The position numbers and the translations under genes were made by a program. Source: Lautropia sp. SCN 69-89 (lineage in GTDB: Bacteria > Pseudomonadota > Gammaproteobacteria > Burkholderiales > Burkholderiaceae_E). Taken from it: DNA of 57,962 nt. The notes under the pieces were generated by a model. The model ran no database searches. It saw only the letters and a program-made list of their open reading frames with translations, and was not told the origin of the DNA. Of this stretch, positions 1 through 8,351 are shown piece after piece (position 1 is the first letter of the stretch; each line of letters opens with the position of its first letter). The DNA is taken from assembly GCA_001724855.1 (NCBI GenBank), contig MEED01000025.1, forward strand, positions 1 through 57,962, given 5' to 3'.

Positions 1-1
1 C

Positions 2-1126
2 GTCCAGGTCGCGTTCGTGCAGGGCGGCGCCGACTCGCAGCCGACCTTGCCCGGGCAGCCGAAGGACGACGGCCTGGTCGCGCTCGGCAGCCTGTTCTAT
101 GAGCCGGTGTGGCTGTTCTATCGCGAGGACGTCGCGCGACGGCGCCTGCGCCGCGACGCGATCGAGGGCCTCGCCGACCTGCGCGGTTGGCGCCTGAACA
201 TCGGCACGCCGGGCAGCGGCGTGCCCAACCTGATGACGCGGCTGTTCGAGGCCAACCGCGTCGACTCGTCGAGCGTGCGGCTGCGCACGCTGGGCGAAAC
301 GCCGGCGGTCGCCGCGATGCTCGACGGCAGGATGGATGCGGTGGTCTTCGCCTCGGCGCCCGAGTCGCTGCTGGTACAGATGCTGCTGCAGACGCCCGGC
401 ATCCGACTGTTCGACTTCGCGCAGGCCGAGGCGTATTCGCGCCGCTATCCGTTCCTCAGCCCGGTCACGCTGCCGCGCGGCGTCGTCGACCTGGCGCGCG
501 ACCTGCCGCCGCGCGACGTGCAGCTGATCGCGCCGACCGCGATGCTGGTCGCGCGCGACGACATCCATCCGGCGCTGATCCAGCTCTTCGTGCAGGCGGC
601 GCGCTCGATCCACGGCGAGGCGGGCTGGTTCCAGCGTCGCGGCGAGTTTCCGTCCGAGCGCTCGCTCGAGTGGCCGCTGGCGCGCGAGGCCGAGCGCACG
701 CTGCGCGGCGGCACGCCGTGGCTGCAGCGCTACCTGCCGTTCTGGCTGGCCAACCTGATCGACCGGATGTGGGTCGTGCTGCTGTCGATCGTCGCGGTGC
801 TGATTCCGTTGTCGCGGATCGTGCCGCCGCTGTACGAGTTCAAGGTGCGTTCGCGGGTCTTCCGCTGGTACGCCCAGCTGCGCGACATCGAGGAGAGTGT
901 CGACGACCGCGAGGACGCCGCGCACCGGCTGCTCGCGCGGCTCGACGAGCTCGATGCGCGCGTCGAGCGGCTGACGGTGCCGCTGTCGTACGCCGACGAA
1001 CTGTACGCATTGCGCAGCCACATCCAGATGGTGCGCGGCAGGATCGTGCGCGCCGCGCCGCCAGCTGCACCTTCGACTCCCGTCTCCCCACAGACCCCTG
1101 TCTCCAGCGAGCAAACGAACCCATGA
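2..1126 (+). CDS. TAXI-family TRAP transporter solute-binding protein (5' partial)
   Basis: The reading frame is open from base 2, so the gene starts upstream of the window. The product would be the substrate-binding subunit of a TAXI-type TRAP importer. Visible features are the binding-protein segment around LNIGTPGSGVPNLMTRLF, the GETPAVAAMLDGRMDAV region typical of TAXI proteins, and a C-terminal hydrophobic helix (WVVLLSIVAVLIPL) followed by a charged segment of about 100 residues with coiled-coil character. The C-terminal membrane anchor occurs in a subgroup of proteobacterial TAXI proteins. The stop overlaps the start of the next gene (ATGA), so the two are probably cotranscribed. The substrate cannot be read from the sequence. 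The family call is firm; the true start is not visible. Confidence 0.85.
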   Translation, partial: VQVAFVQGGADSQPTLPGQPKDDGLVALGSLFYEPVWLFYREDVARRRLRRDAIEGLADLRGWRLNIGTPGSGVPNLMTRLFEANRVDSSSVRLRTLGETPAVAAMLDGRMDAVVFASAPESLLVQMLLQTPGIRLFDFAQAEAYSRRYPFLSPVTLPRGVVDLARDLPPRDVQLIAPTAMLVARDDIHPALIQLFVQAARSIHGEAGWFQRRGEFPSERSLEWPLAREAERTLRGGTPWLQRYLPFWLANLIDRMWVVLLSIVAVLIPLSRIVPPLYEFKVRSRVFRWYAQLRDIEESVDDREDAAHRLLARLDELDARVERLTVPLSYADELYALRSHIQMVRGRIVRAAPPAAPSTPVSPQTPVSSEQTNP

Positions 1127-1902
1127 CCGACCTGATCCAGGTGACGCGCGACGGCGCGATCGCCACCGTGGTGCTCAACCGCGCCGACAAGCTCAACGCG
1201 ATGACCAGGCCGATGTGGCAGGGGCTCGGCGACGCGATGCGCACGCTGTCCGCCGACGACTCGCTGCGCTGCATCGTCGTGCGCGGTGCCGGCGAGAAGT
1301 CGTTCTCGCCGGGCAACGACATCGCCGAGTTCGCGACCGACCGATCGAACAAGCGCCAGGCGATCGAGTACGGCCGCATCATGCATGCGACCGCGCAGGC
1401 GATGATCGAGTGCCGCCATCCGCTGGTCGCGCAGATCCACGGCATCTGCGTCGGCGGCGGGCTCGAGATCGCGTCGATGTGCGACATCCGCATCTGCGGC
1501 GAATCGAGCCGCTTCGGCGCGCCGATCAAGAACCTCGGGCTGGTGATGGCGTATCCGGAGATGAGCCCGCTGGTGCGGCTCGCGGGCGCCGACGTCGCGC
1601 TGGAGATCCTGCTCGAGGGCCGCATCTTCGACGCGCGCGAGGCGAAGGAGAAACGGCTGGTCACGCGCGTGGTGCCCGACGACCAGGTGGCGGCCGAGGC
1701 GCGTGCCGCGGCCGGGCGCGTCGCCGAAGGCGCGCCGCTGGTCGCGCGCTGGCACAAGAAGTTCGCGCGCCGGCTCGCCGAGGGCCGGCCGATCACCGAG
1801 GCCGAGTACGACGAGTGCTTCGACTGCTTCGACACCGAGGACTTCCGGATCGGCTATTCGGCGTTCCTCGCCAAGGCGAAGCCGGCGTTCGTGGGGCGCT
1901 GA
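1123..1902 (+). CDS. Enoyl-CoA hydratase/isomerase (crotonase) family protein
   Basis: A 259-residue protein of normal crotonase length. The oxyanion-hole segments are present: SPGNDIAEF at about 62-70 and HGICVGGGLEIASMCDIR at 106-123. Glu115 matches the first catalytic glutamate of enoyl-CoA hydratase. The second glutamate, normally in an FGxPE motif, is absent: the site reads FGAPIKNLG. Classical syn-hydration is therefore uncertain, and an isomerase, hydrolase or other crotonase activity is possible. The ATG overlaps the stop of the TRAP gene and the gene lies one base before the CoA-transferase start, which suggests a CoA-thioester catabolic operon. Family confident, reaction unknown. 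Confidence 0.88.
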   Translation: MTDLIQVTRDGAIATVVLNRADKLNAMTRPMWQGLGDAMRTLSADDSLRCIVVRGAGEKSFSPGNDIAEFATDRSNKRQAIEYGRIMHATAQAMIECRHPLVAQIHGICVGGGLEIASMCDIRICGESSRFGAPIKNLGLVMAYPEMSPLVRLAGADVALEILLEGRIFDAREAKEKRLVTRVVPDDQVAAEARAAAGRVAEGAPLVARWHKKFARRLAEGRPITEAEYDECFDCFDTEDFRIGYSAFLAKAKPAFVGR

Positions 1903-1903
1903 A

Positions 1904-3200
1904 ATGAGCGCCCCCGCGATTCCGCGCCCGGACGCGCACTCCGCGTCGCATCCCGGTCCGCACCCCGGTCCGCTCGCCGGCGTGCGCGTGCTCGAGCTCG
2001 CTCAGATCATGGCCGGGCCCACCGCCGGCATGATGCTCGCCGACCTCGGCGCCGAAGTGATCAAGGTCGAGAAGCTGCCCGGTGGCGACGACTCGCGCGG
2101 CTATCGCGAGCCGCGCGTGAACGGCGTGTCGGCACCGTTCATGATCCTGAACCGCAACAAGCGCGGCATCGCGCTGAACCTCAAGCACGAGCAGGGCAAG
2201 GAGGTGCTGCGCCGGATGGTCGCACGCGCCGACGTGCTCACCGAGAACTACCGGCGCGGCACGCTCGAGAAGCTCGGTCTCGGCTACGACGTGCTGTCGA
2301 AGATCAATCCCGGCCTGATCTACTGCGCGGTGTCCGGGTACGGTCGCGACGGGCCGTGGGCCGACAAGGGCGGCTTCGACCTGATCGCGCAGGGCTTCGC
2401 GGGCCTGATGAGCATCACCGGCGAGCCCGGCCGTCCGCCGGTGAAGACCGGCAACTCGGTGGCAGACATCAACGGCGGCATCCTCGCCACGGTGGGCATC
2501 CTCGCCGCGTACGTGCACAAGCTGAAGACCGGGCGCGGGCAGGTGGTCGACACCTCGCTGATGGAAGCCGCGCTGCAGCAGACCTACTGGCACGCGGCGA
2601 TCTTCTTCGCCACCGGGGTGTCGCCGCAGGCGCTGGGTTCGAGCCATGTGCTCACCGGCGTTCCGCACCGCCGACGGCTACATCAACATCGGCGGTGCCA
2701 ACCAGTCGAACTGGGAGCGCATCGCCGATGTGCTGGGGCACCCGGAGTGGAAGGCCGATCCGCGCTTCGCCACCAATGCCGACCGGATGCGCCACCTGGC
2801 CGAACTGGTCGCGGCGATGGAGGCGGTGCTGGCACGGCACGATCGCGCGCACTGGATCGAGGTGTTCGACGCCGCCGGCGTGCCGGTGGGGCCGGTGAAT
2901 TCGATCGGCGAGGCCTTGTCGCATCCGCAGGTACTGGCGCGCGGCATGGTGGTCGACCTGCAGCATCCGCAGGCGGGCGCGACGAAGGCGCTCGGCTGCC
3001 CGGTGCACCTGTCGGAGACGCCGGCGCGCGTGGACCGGCCGGCGCCGTTGCTGGGCGAGCACACGCGCGAAGTGCTGCGCGAACACGGCTACGACGATGC
3101 GCAGATCGACGCGCTGGCCGCCGCCGGCGTGGTCGAGGAAGCGTCGTCGGACCCGGCGGCGACCGGGCCGGGCGCGCGTGCAGGCGTGTCGCGGAGGTAG
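1904..3200 (+). pseudogene. CaiB/BaiF family III CoA-transferase, frameshifted
   Basis: The first part (1904 to about 2656) is a clear family III CoA-transferase: LAGVRVLELAQIMAGPTAGM, the GAEVIKVEKLPGGDDSR segment, and FDLIAQGFAGLMSITGEPG with the expected catalytic-region Asp. Around 2654-2660 the frame is lost. The family's continuation (AFRTADGYINIGGANQ, then WERIADVLG) appears in another frame from 2658 to the stop at 3200. Homologues carry roughly four residues (often AP-x-Q) between the LT and AFRT segments, so about 11 bases seem to be missing. Without the shift the protein would be about 430 residues. In the first frame there is no stop before the downstream lyase stop at 4444; that read-through is accidental. 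Either a real mutation or an assembly error. Confidence 0.78.
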
Positions 3201-3211
3201 ACTGCTTGCCC

Positions 3212-4444
3212 ATGGCCGATCGCGATCCCGCCCCTGCCCCCGCCACCCGGCTGGCCGAAGCCGGCCGTCATCTCGAGGTTTCGGTGAACACCGCGAACCT
3301 GCCGGTGCACCGCGCCTCGACGGTGCTGTTCGACACGCTCGCGCAGGCCGAGGCCGCCGGCGAAGCGGTCGGCAAGGCCGAGCGCCATGCGACCACCTAC
3401 GGCACCGCCGGCACGCCGACCACGATGGCGCTGATGGACGCGCTCGCCGAAGTGGAGGGCGCCGGTCACGAGGTGCGTGCGGCGCTGATGCCGTCGGGGC
3501 TGGCGGCGATCACCACGGTGCTGCTCGCGGTGCTGGAGCCGGGCGACCACATTCTCGTCGCCGATTCGGCGTACGGGCCGACGCGGATCTTCTGCGACGG
3601 GATGCTGGCCCGCCTCGGCGTGAAGACCACGTATTACGACCCCACGATCGGCGCCGGCATCGACGCACTGATCCGCCCCGGGACGAAGCTGGTGTGGCTC
3701 GAGAGCCCGGGCAGCTACACCTTCGAGGTGCAGGACGTCCCGGCGATCTGCACGGTCGCGCGCGAGCGCGGCGTGCTCACGATGATCGACAACACCTGGG
3801 CTTCGCCGGTGTTCGCGCGGCCGTTCGACTGGGGTGTCGACGTCTCGGTGCTGGCGCTCACCAAGTACTGGAGCGGCCACTCCGACCTGCTGATGGGCTC
3901 GGCGGTCGTGCGCGAGCCCCTGTGGCCGAAGCTGTGGAGCGCGGTGCGCCAGCTCGGCCAGTGCGTGAGCGGCGACGATGCGTACCTGGTGCTGCGCGGG
4001 CTGCGCACCGCCGACGTGCGCATGCAGCGCCACCAGGAGAACGGGCTGGCGGTCGCCCACTGGCTGCAGCGGCGCGAAGAGGTCGAATCGGTGCTGCATC
4101 CGGCGCTGTTCTCGCATCCGCAGCACGCGCTGTGGCGGCGCGACTTCTCGGGCGCGAGCGGCCTGTTCTCGTTCTCGCTGGAGCCGTCGCTGTTCGCCGG
4201 CGATGCGCGCAAGCGCGCCGCGATCGCCGCGCTGTGCGAGCACCGGCGGCACTTCGGCATCGGCTACTCGTGGGGCGGCTTCGAGAGCCTGATCATGCCG
4301 GGGCGCATCGAGCACCTGCGCAGCGCGCGGCCCTGGACCGGCGGCCCACTGATCCGGCTGCACGTCGGCCTGGAGAACCCCGACGACCTGATCGCCGACC
4401 TTCAGGCCGGTTTCGAGACGATGCAGCACGCGCTCACGAGCTGA
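3212..4444 (+). CDS. metC: Cystathionine beta-lyase-like PLP enzyme (Cys/Met metabolism)
   Basis: 410 residues, the usual size for the Cys/Met-metabolism PLP family (fold type I). The lysine that binds pyridoxal phosphate is Lys218 in LTKYWSGHSD, and Asp193 in MIDNTWASPVF is positioned to hold the pyridine nitrogen. The short active-site stretch and SGHSDLLMG fit cystathionine beta-lyase (cystathionine to homocysteine, pyruvate and ammonia) better than gamma-synthase. Start chosen at the ATG at 3212, 11 bases after the CoA-transferase stop; no good Shine-Dalgarno is visible. Related lyases share these motifs, so the exact substrate is a family-level inference. Confidence 0.85.
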   Translation: MADRDPAPAPATRLAEAGRHLEVSVNTANLPVHRASTVLFDTLAQAEAAGEAVGKAERHATTYGTAGTPTTMALMDALAEVEGAGHEVRAALMPSGLAAITTVLLAVLEPGDHILVADSAYGPTRIFCDGMLARLGVKTTYYDPTIGAGIDALIRPGTKLVWLESPGSYTFEVQDVPAICTVARERGVLTMIDNTWASPVFARPFDWGVDVSVLALTKYWSGHSDLLMGSAVVREPLWPKLWSAVRQLGQCVSGDDAYLVLRGLRTADVRMQRHQENGLAVAHWLQRREEVESVLHPALFSHPQHALWRRDFSGASGLFSFSLEPSLFAGDARKRAAIAALCEHRRHFGIGYSWGGFESLIMPGRIEHLRSARPWTGGPLIRLHVGLENPDDLIADLQAGFETMQHALTS

Positions 4445-4462
4445 GCCGCACCGCCCGGCGCG

Positions 4463-4849
4463 TCACTGCGTGTTGCGCGCGTCCTGTTCCGGATCGTACG
4501 GGCGCGCGCCGCGCTTGACCTCGACCATGTCGAGCTTGCGCACCTGCGACAGCACGTCTTCGAGCGCGCCCTTCGGCAGCGCGCCGGCCTGCTGGAACAC
4601 GATCACCTGCTCGCGGAAGATCATCAGCGTCGGGATCGAGCGGATCGCGAAGTGTCCGGCCAGCGACTGTTCCTCGTCGGTGTTCACCTTGACGAACTTG
4701 ACGTCGGGGTTGGCCTCGGCGACTTCCTCGAAGATCGGTGCGAAGCCGCGGCACGGGCCGCACCACGGCGCCCAGAAGTCGATGACGACGATGTCGTTGT
4801 CGGTGATGGTGCTGTCGAACCGGTCGGTGGTGAGGGCTTCGGCGGACAT
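4463..4849 (-). CDS. Thioredoxin-like protein
   Basis: A 128-residue cytoplasmic thioredoxin-fold protein with the classical active site WCGPC (Cys30 and Cys33) and the cis-proline loop SIPTLMIF (Pro73). It has no signal peptide. About 20 residues follow the standard domain, rich in charged residues and ending in PEQDARNTQ. A GGAG Shine-Dalgarno lies about six bases before the ATG. It is convergent with the lyase gene and divergent from the acyl-CoA synthetase. It is expected to be a general disulfide reductase or chaperone-type thioredoxin rather than the main TrxA; this distinction is inference. Confidence 0.88.
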   Translation of the reverse strand: MSAEALTTDRFDSTITDNDIVVIDFWAPWCGPCRGFAPIFEEVAEANPDVKFVKVNTDEEQSLAGHFAIRSIPTLMIFREQVIVFQQAGALPKGALEDVLSQVRKLDMVEVKRGARPYDPEQDARNTQ

Positions 4850-4923
4850 GGATGGCTCCGGGGTACGAACTGCGAAGGATACTCCATCAGGTATGGTCGG
4901 TCACGGCGAACGCAAGGGCGCGG

Positions 4924-4949
4924 GTGACCCCTGCGCGCGTCAGGGTCAC
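4924..4949. promoter_or_regulatory. Inverted repeat between thioredoxin and acyl-CoA synthetase genes
   Basis: GTGACCC at 4924-4930 is matched by GGGTCAC at 4943-4949, separated by 12 bases. The dyad lies in the 231-bp divergent gap, about 50 bases upstream of the -10-like TACAAT at 5002. It could be an operator for a fatty-acid or acyl-CoA regulator, but I recognise no specific consensus. Confidence 0.3.
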
Positions 4950-5001
4950 GCGGGTTCGTTCGCGGCGTCAACAGGCCCTCGATTCGCCGGCCCGCCTTGC
5001 C

Positions 5002-5007
5002 TACAAT
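5002..5007 (+). promoter_or_regulatory. -10-like element upstream of acyl-CoA synthetase
   Basis: TACAAT matches the sigma-70 -10 consensus at five of six positions. Nothing resembling TTGACA lies 16-18 bases upstream. The predicted transcription start is near 5014, giving a leader of about 67 bases before the ATG at 5081. Confidence 0.45.
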
Positions 5008-5016
5008 CGCCGGGCA

Positions 5017-5050
5017 GGGCCGCCGCGGCGCCTGATGGCGCCGGCGGCCC
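5017..5050 (+). promoter_or_regulatory. Strong hairpin in the leader of the acyl-CoA synthetase mRNA
   Basis: The left arm 5017-5032 pairs with the right arm 5037-5050 around a TGAT loop, with only a two-base bulge. All other pairs are G-C, apart from none weaker seen by eye. It would sit almost at the 5' end of the predicted transcript and is followed by a pyrimidine-rich stretch. It may stabilise the mRNA, attenuate transcription, or be chance in GC-rich DNA. Confidence 0.45.
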
Positions 5051-5080
5051 TTCCTTCCGCCATCCTGCAGGTTGCCGCCG

Positions 5081-6763
5081 ATGCCTACCCATCCGAATCC
5101 CTACCGCCAGGACCTCGATCGCAACGCCGCCAACCACGTGCCGCTGTCGCCCATCAGCCTGGTCGAGTGGGCGGCCGATGTCTTCCCCGACCGTTGCGCG
5201 GCCGTCCACGGCCCGCTGCGCTACAGCTGGTCGCAGATGCTGGCGCGCGCGCGGCGCCTCGCGTCGGTGCTGGCCGCGCGCGACATCGGTGCCGGCGATA
5301 CGGTGTCGGTCGTGCTGCCGAACATCCCGGCGATGCTCGATGCGCACTACGGCGTGCCGTTGACCGGCGCGGTGCTCAACACGATCAACACGCGGCTCGA
5401 CGCGGCGACGATCGCGTTCCAGCTGCGGCACTCGGGCGCGAAGGTGCTGATCGTCGACCGCGAGTTCTCGCCGGCGGTCGCGCAGGCACTCGCGCAGCTC
5501 GACGCTTCGGGGCACGAGCCGCCGTTCGTCGTCGACGTCGACGATCCGGTCTACGACGGGCCGGGCGAGCGCATCGGCACGGTGGAGTACGAAGGCTGGA
5601 TCGCCGGTGGCGACCCGGCGCACCGCTACGCGTTGCCGGCCGACGAATGGGACGCGATCGGCCTGAACTACACGTCGGGCACCACCGGAGACCCGAAGGG
5701 TGTGGTCGTGCATCACCGCGGCGCCTACCTGAACGCGGTCGGCAACGTGCTCGCGTGGAGCCTGCCGCGGCATCCGGTCTACCTGTGGACGTTGCCGCTG
5801 TTCCACTGCAACGGCTGGTGCTTCCCGTGGACGCTGCCGGCGGTGGCCGGCACCAGCATCTGCCTGCGCCGGATCGACGCCGCGCTGATCCTCGGCCTGG
5901 TCCGCGAGCATCGGGTGACGCACTACTGCGGCGCACCGATCGTGCACAGCGCGCTGATCAACGCGCCGGCCGAACTGAAGGCCGGCATCGACTGGACGGT
6001 CAAGGCGATGGTGGCCGGGGCGGCGCCACCGGCTTCGATGATCGAGGGCATGGAGCGCATGGGCTGGGAGGTCACGCACGTCTACGGGCTCACCGAGGTC
6101 TACGGCCCCGCCTCGGTGTGCGTGAAGCGCGACGAATGGCAGGCGCTCGAGCTCGCCGGCCGCGTCGACCGCAACGGCCGGCAGGGCGTGCGCTACCAGG
6201 TCCAGCAGGGCCTGACCGTGGTCGACCCGGAGACGATGCAGGAAGTGCCGCGCGACGGCGAGACGATGGGCGAGGTGGTGTTCCGCGGCAACATCGTGAT
6301 GAAGGGCTACCTGAAGAACCCGAAGGCGAGCGATGAGGCGTTTCGCGGCGGCTGGTTCCACACCGGCGACCTCGGCGTCGTGCATCCCGACGGTTACGTC
6401 AAGCTGAAGGACCGCGCCAAGGACATCATCATCTCGGGCGGCGAGAACATCAGCTCGATCGAGGTCGAGGATGCGCTCTACAAGCACCCGGCGGTGCTCG
6501 CCTGCGCGGTGGTGGCGCGCCCCGACCCGAAGTGGGGCGAGACGCCGCTGGCGTTCGTCGAGCTCAAGGCCGACCGCGAGCCGGCCACGCCCGAGGCCGC
6601 GAAGGCACTGGCCGACGAGCTGATCGCGCATTGCCGCTCGCTGCTGGCGCATTTCAAGTGCCCGCGCGAGGTGCGCTTCGGCGTCGTGCCGAAGACCTCG
6701 ACCGGCAAGATCCAGAAGCACCTGCTGCGCGCGCAGGCGCGCTCGGCGGCGGCGATCGGCTGA
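5081..6763 (+). CDS. AMP-dependent acyl-CoA synthetase (medium/long-chain type)
   Basis: 560 residues with all core motifs of the acyl-adenylate-forming family: the phosphate loop YTSGTTGDPKGV (197-208), HVYGLTEVYG near residue 345, FHTGDLGVVHPDGYVKLKDR near 426-445, SGGENISSIEVED, and the C-terminal GKIQKHLLR with the adenylation lysine. It activates a carboxylic acid with ATP and CoA; the overall type resembles AlkK-like synthetases for medium-chain or branched acids. Start set at the ATG at 5081; a TTG at 5072 is also in frame but gives no better ribosome-binding site. A leader hairpin and a dyad lie upstream. The substrate is not determined. Confidence 0.9.
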   Translation: MPTHPNPYRQDLDRNAANHVPLSPISLVEWAADVFPDRCAAVHGPLRYSWSQMLARARRLASVLAARDIGAGDTVSVVLPNIPAMLDAHYGVPLTGAVLNTINTRLDAATIAFQLRHSGAKVLIVDREFSPAVAQALAQLDASGHEPPFVVDVDDPVYDGPGERIGTVEYEGWIAGGDPAHRYALPADEWDAIGLNYTSGTTGDPKGVVVHHRGAYLNAVGNVLAWSLPRHPVYLWTLPLFHCNGWCFPWTLPAVAGTSICLRRIDAALILGLVREHRVTHYCGAPIVHSALINAPAELKAGIDWTVKAMVAGAAPPASMIEGMERMGWEVTHVYGLTEVYGPASVCVKRDEWQALELAGRVDRNGRQGVRYQVQQGLTVVDPETMQEVPRDGETMGEVVFRGNIVMKGYLKNPKASDEAFRGGWFHTGDLGVVHPDGYVKLKDRAKDIIISGGENISSIEVEDALYKHPAVLACAVVARPDPKWGETPLAFVELKADREPATPEAAKALADELIAHCRSLLAHFKCPREVRFGVVPKTSTGKIQKHLLRAQARSAAAIG

Positions 6764-6773
6764 ACGGCGCGCT

Positions 6774-7160
6774 TCAGCGCAGCAGCGCACTGGGCGGCGG
6801 CACCGGCATCCAGCCCGCACCGCGGCGCCAGTGCGCCAGCGCGGCCCGCGCCGCGCGGGCCATCGCGCGCAGCGGCGCCGCCGCGAGCACGGCGGCCCGG
6901 CGGCGCGGCGTGAAGTGCCACTGCGTGCGCAGTCCGGCCAGCTCGATACAGCTCGACTCGTCGGCCTGCACGACCACGCGGCCGTTGCCGCGCAGCCGGA
7001 CTGCTTCGCCGGGGCCGACGAACAGGTCCTCGGGCAGGCCCTGTTCGGTGAGCCAGAGGCGCCCGCTGCGTACGCGGACGACGACGCCGCGCGCGGCCTC
7101 GAGCCGGATCGTCGCGCCTTGCGGAAGTCGAAGCGGCAGGGTGGACAGCTGGATCTCCAT
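6774..7160 (-). CDS. DUF2917 domain-containing protein
   Basis: A 128-residue protein with a DUF2917-type N-terminal domain: a beta-rich, cupin-like segment running from LPLRLPQGATIRLEAARG through RSGRLWLTEQG to the PGEAVRLRGNG region. The C-terminal third is Ala/Arg-rich. Small proteins of this family are common in Burkholderiales next to LysR genes, as here where the LysR gene is divergent. No catalytic residues are evident. Start at the ATG at 7160; an upstream extension to 7271 lacks family similarity and would overlap the LysR start. The function is unknown. Confidence 0.72.
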   Translation of the reverse strand: MEIQLSTLPLRLPQGATIRLEAARGVVVRVRSGRLWLTEQGLPEDLFVGPGEAVRLRGNGRVVVQADESSCIELAGLRTQWHFTPRRRAAVLAAAPLRAMARAARAALAHWRRGAGWMPVPPPSALLR

Positions 7161-7240
7161 GGTCGATGCTCCGGCCAGACGATGAGCAGAATCATCGCCC
7201 CGGCCAGAGCCGCGAACAAACGAATTCGAGGCCCCTGAGC

Positions 7241-7269
7241 GTTCAGAAAAACTCAACGCTATACTGAAC
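7241..7269. promoter_or_regulatory. LysR-type dyad and -10 element at the LysR gene start
   Basis: GTTCAG (7241-7246) and CTGAAC (7264-7269) form an inverted repeat with a 17-base spacer. The -10-like TATACT (7260-7265) overlaps the right half-site. The ATG follows at 7272. The position fits autoregulation by the LysR protein and control of the divergent DUF2917 gene. There is no Shine-Dalgarno between the -10 and the ATG, so a leaderless transcript is likely. Confidence 0.5.
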
Positions 7270-7271
7270 AC

Positions 7272-8351
7272 ATGAAGCTACCGCCGCTCAACGCGGTGCG
7301 CGCCTTCGACGCGGCCGCGCGCCACCTGAACCTGCGCCATGCGGCCGGCGACCTGTTCGTGACGCCCGGTGCGATCAGCCAGCAGGTGCGCCAGCTCGAA
7401 CAGTGGCTCGGCGTGAGGCTGTTCGACCGGCGCGCGCGCGGCGTCGAGCTCACCGAGGCGGGCGCGCAGTTCCACGCGGTGGTCGCGCGGTCGCTGCGGC
7501 AGATCGCGCAGGCCGCCGAGCGGCTGCGCCCCGAACGCAATACGGTGACGGTCAGCGTGCTGCCGTCGCTGGGGACGCGGTGGCTGGTACCGCGGCTCGA
7601 GGAGTTCACGCGCGCCCATCCGCAGGTGCAGGTGCGCATCGACGCGAGCCTCGACCTGGCCGACTTCGACAGCGACGGCGTCGACCTCGCCGTGCGTCAC
7701 GTCAGCGTCGCGCCGACCGACCTCGAGTCGATTCCGATCTGCGAAGAGCTGATGTATCCGGTCTGCTCGCCGGCGTACTTCGCCGCGCACGTGCATCGCG
7801 GGCGCCTGTCGGCGCAGGCGCGGCTGCTGCACGAGGTCTCGACGCGCGAGCGCTTCGACTACTGGGAACGATGGCTGGCGCAGCAGGGCTACGACGATAT
7901 CGATGCTGCGCGCGGCCTGTACTTCAGCCACGAGATGCTGGCAGCCGATGCCGCGGCCCGCGGCCAGGGCGTGGCGATGCTGAGCCACCTGCTCGCGGCC
8001 GATTCCGTCCGGCGCGGCGAACTGGTGCTGGCCGCGCCGCTGCCGCTGGCGACCGGCAAGCGCTTCATGCTCGTCTGGCCGCCGGGGGCGCAGCGCGAGC
8101 CGGCGCGGCTGTTCCGCGACTGGCTTGCCGGGGCGTTTGCCGCGGCGGTCATGGATGCGGTTCGGGTGCTGGGGTCGGGCGCGGGTGCAAGACGCGCAGG
8201 CGCAGGCGCAGGCGCGGGCGCGGGTGCGGGCGCGGGTGCGGGTGCGACGCGGCCCGGGTCGAGCGCGACCGGCGGCGTCAGTCGATCAGCCGCCAGCCGC
8301 GCGGCGTCGACAACTCCGCGCCCAGCGCCGGGTGCGAAGCGTCGACGCTGA
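7272..8351 (+). CDS. LysR-family transcriptional regulator (GcvA-like)
   Basis: The N-terminal winged helix-turn-helix (residues about 4-65: LNAVRAFDAAARHLNLRHAA, then TPGAISQQVRQLE) and the LysR substrate-binding domain (about 90-290, with SVLPSLGTRWLVPRL and DLAVRH) are of the GcvA/AmpR subtype. The family usually ends near residue 300; this protein runs to 359 because the frame continues through a six-base repeat tract giving an AG-rich tail, then a basic end (GAKRRR). The last 74 bases overlap the convergent VOC gene. The -10 lies six bases before the ATG. The effector is unknown; the likely targets are itself and the DUF2917 gene. Confidence 0.88.
   Translation: MKLPPLNAVRAFDAAARHLNLRHAAGDLFVTPGAISQQVRQLEQWLGVRLFDRRARGVELTEAGAQFHAVVARSLRQIAQAAERLRPERNTVTVSVLPSLGTRWLVPRLEEFTRAHPQVQVRIDASLDLADFDSDGVDLAVRHVSVAPTDLESIPICEELMYPVCSPAYFAAHVHRGRLSAQARLLHEVSTRERFDYWERWLAQQGYDDIDAARGLYFSHEMLAADAAARGQGVAMLSHLLAADSVRRGELVLAAPLPLATGKRFMLVWPPGAQREPARLFRDWLAGAFAAAVMDAVRVLGSGAGARRAGAGAGAGAGAGAGAGATRPGSSATGGVSRSAASRAASTTPRPAPGAKRRR
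8195..8242 (+). repeat. Six-base tandem repeat (YGCRGG) in the LysR 3' end
   Basis: Eight consecutive hexamers of the pattern YGCRGG (CGCAGG three times, then CGCGGG/TGCGGG variants). It encodes the low-complexity GAGAG tail of the LysR protein. Slippage here would preserve frame. It lies after the family domain, so length change is probably tolerated. Confidence 0.85.

Noticed and set aside
1703-4444. A single 913-codon frame that would fuse the CoA-transferase with the cystathionine beta-lyase-like gene
   Set aside because: The fusion part (2660-3211) is out of frame with the conserved CoA-transferase sequence. The true continuation is in another frame with its own stop at 3200, so the open frame is accidental.
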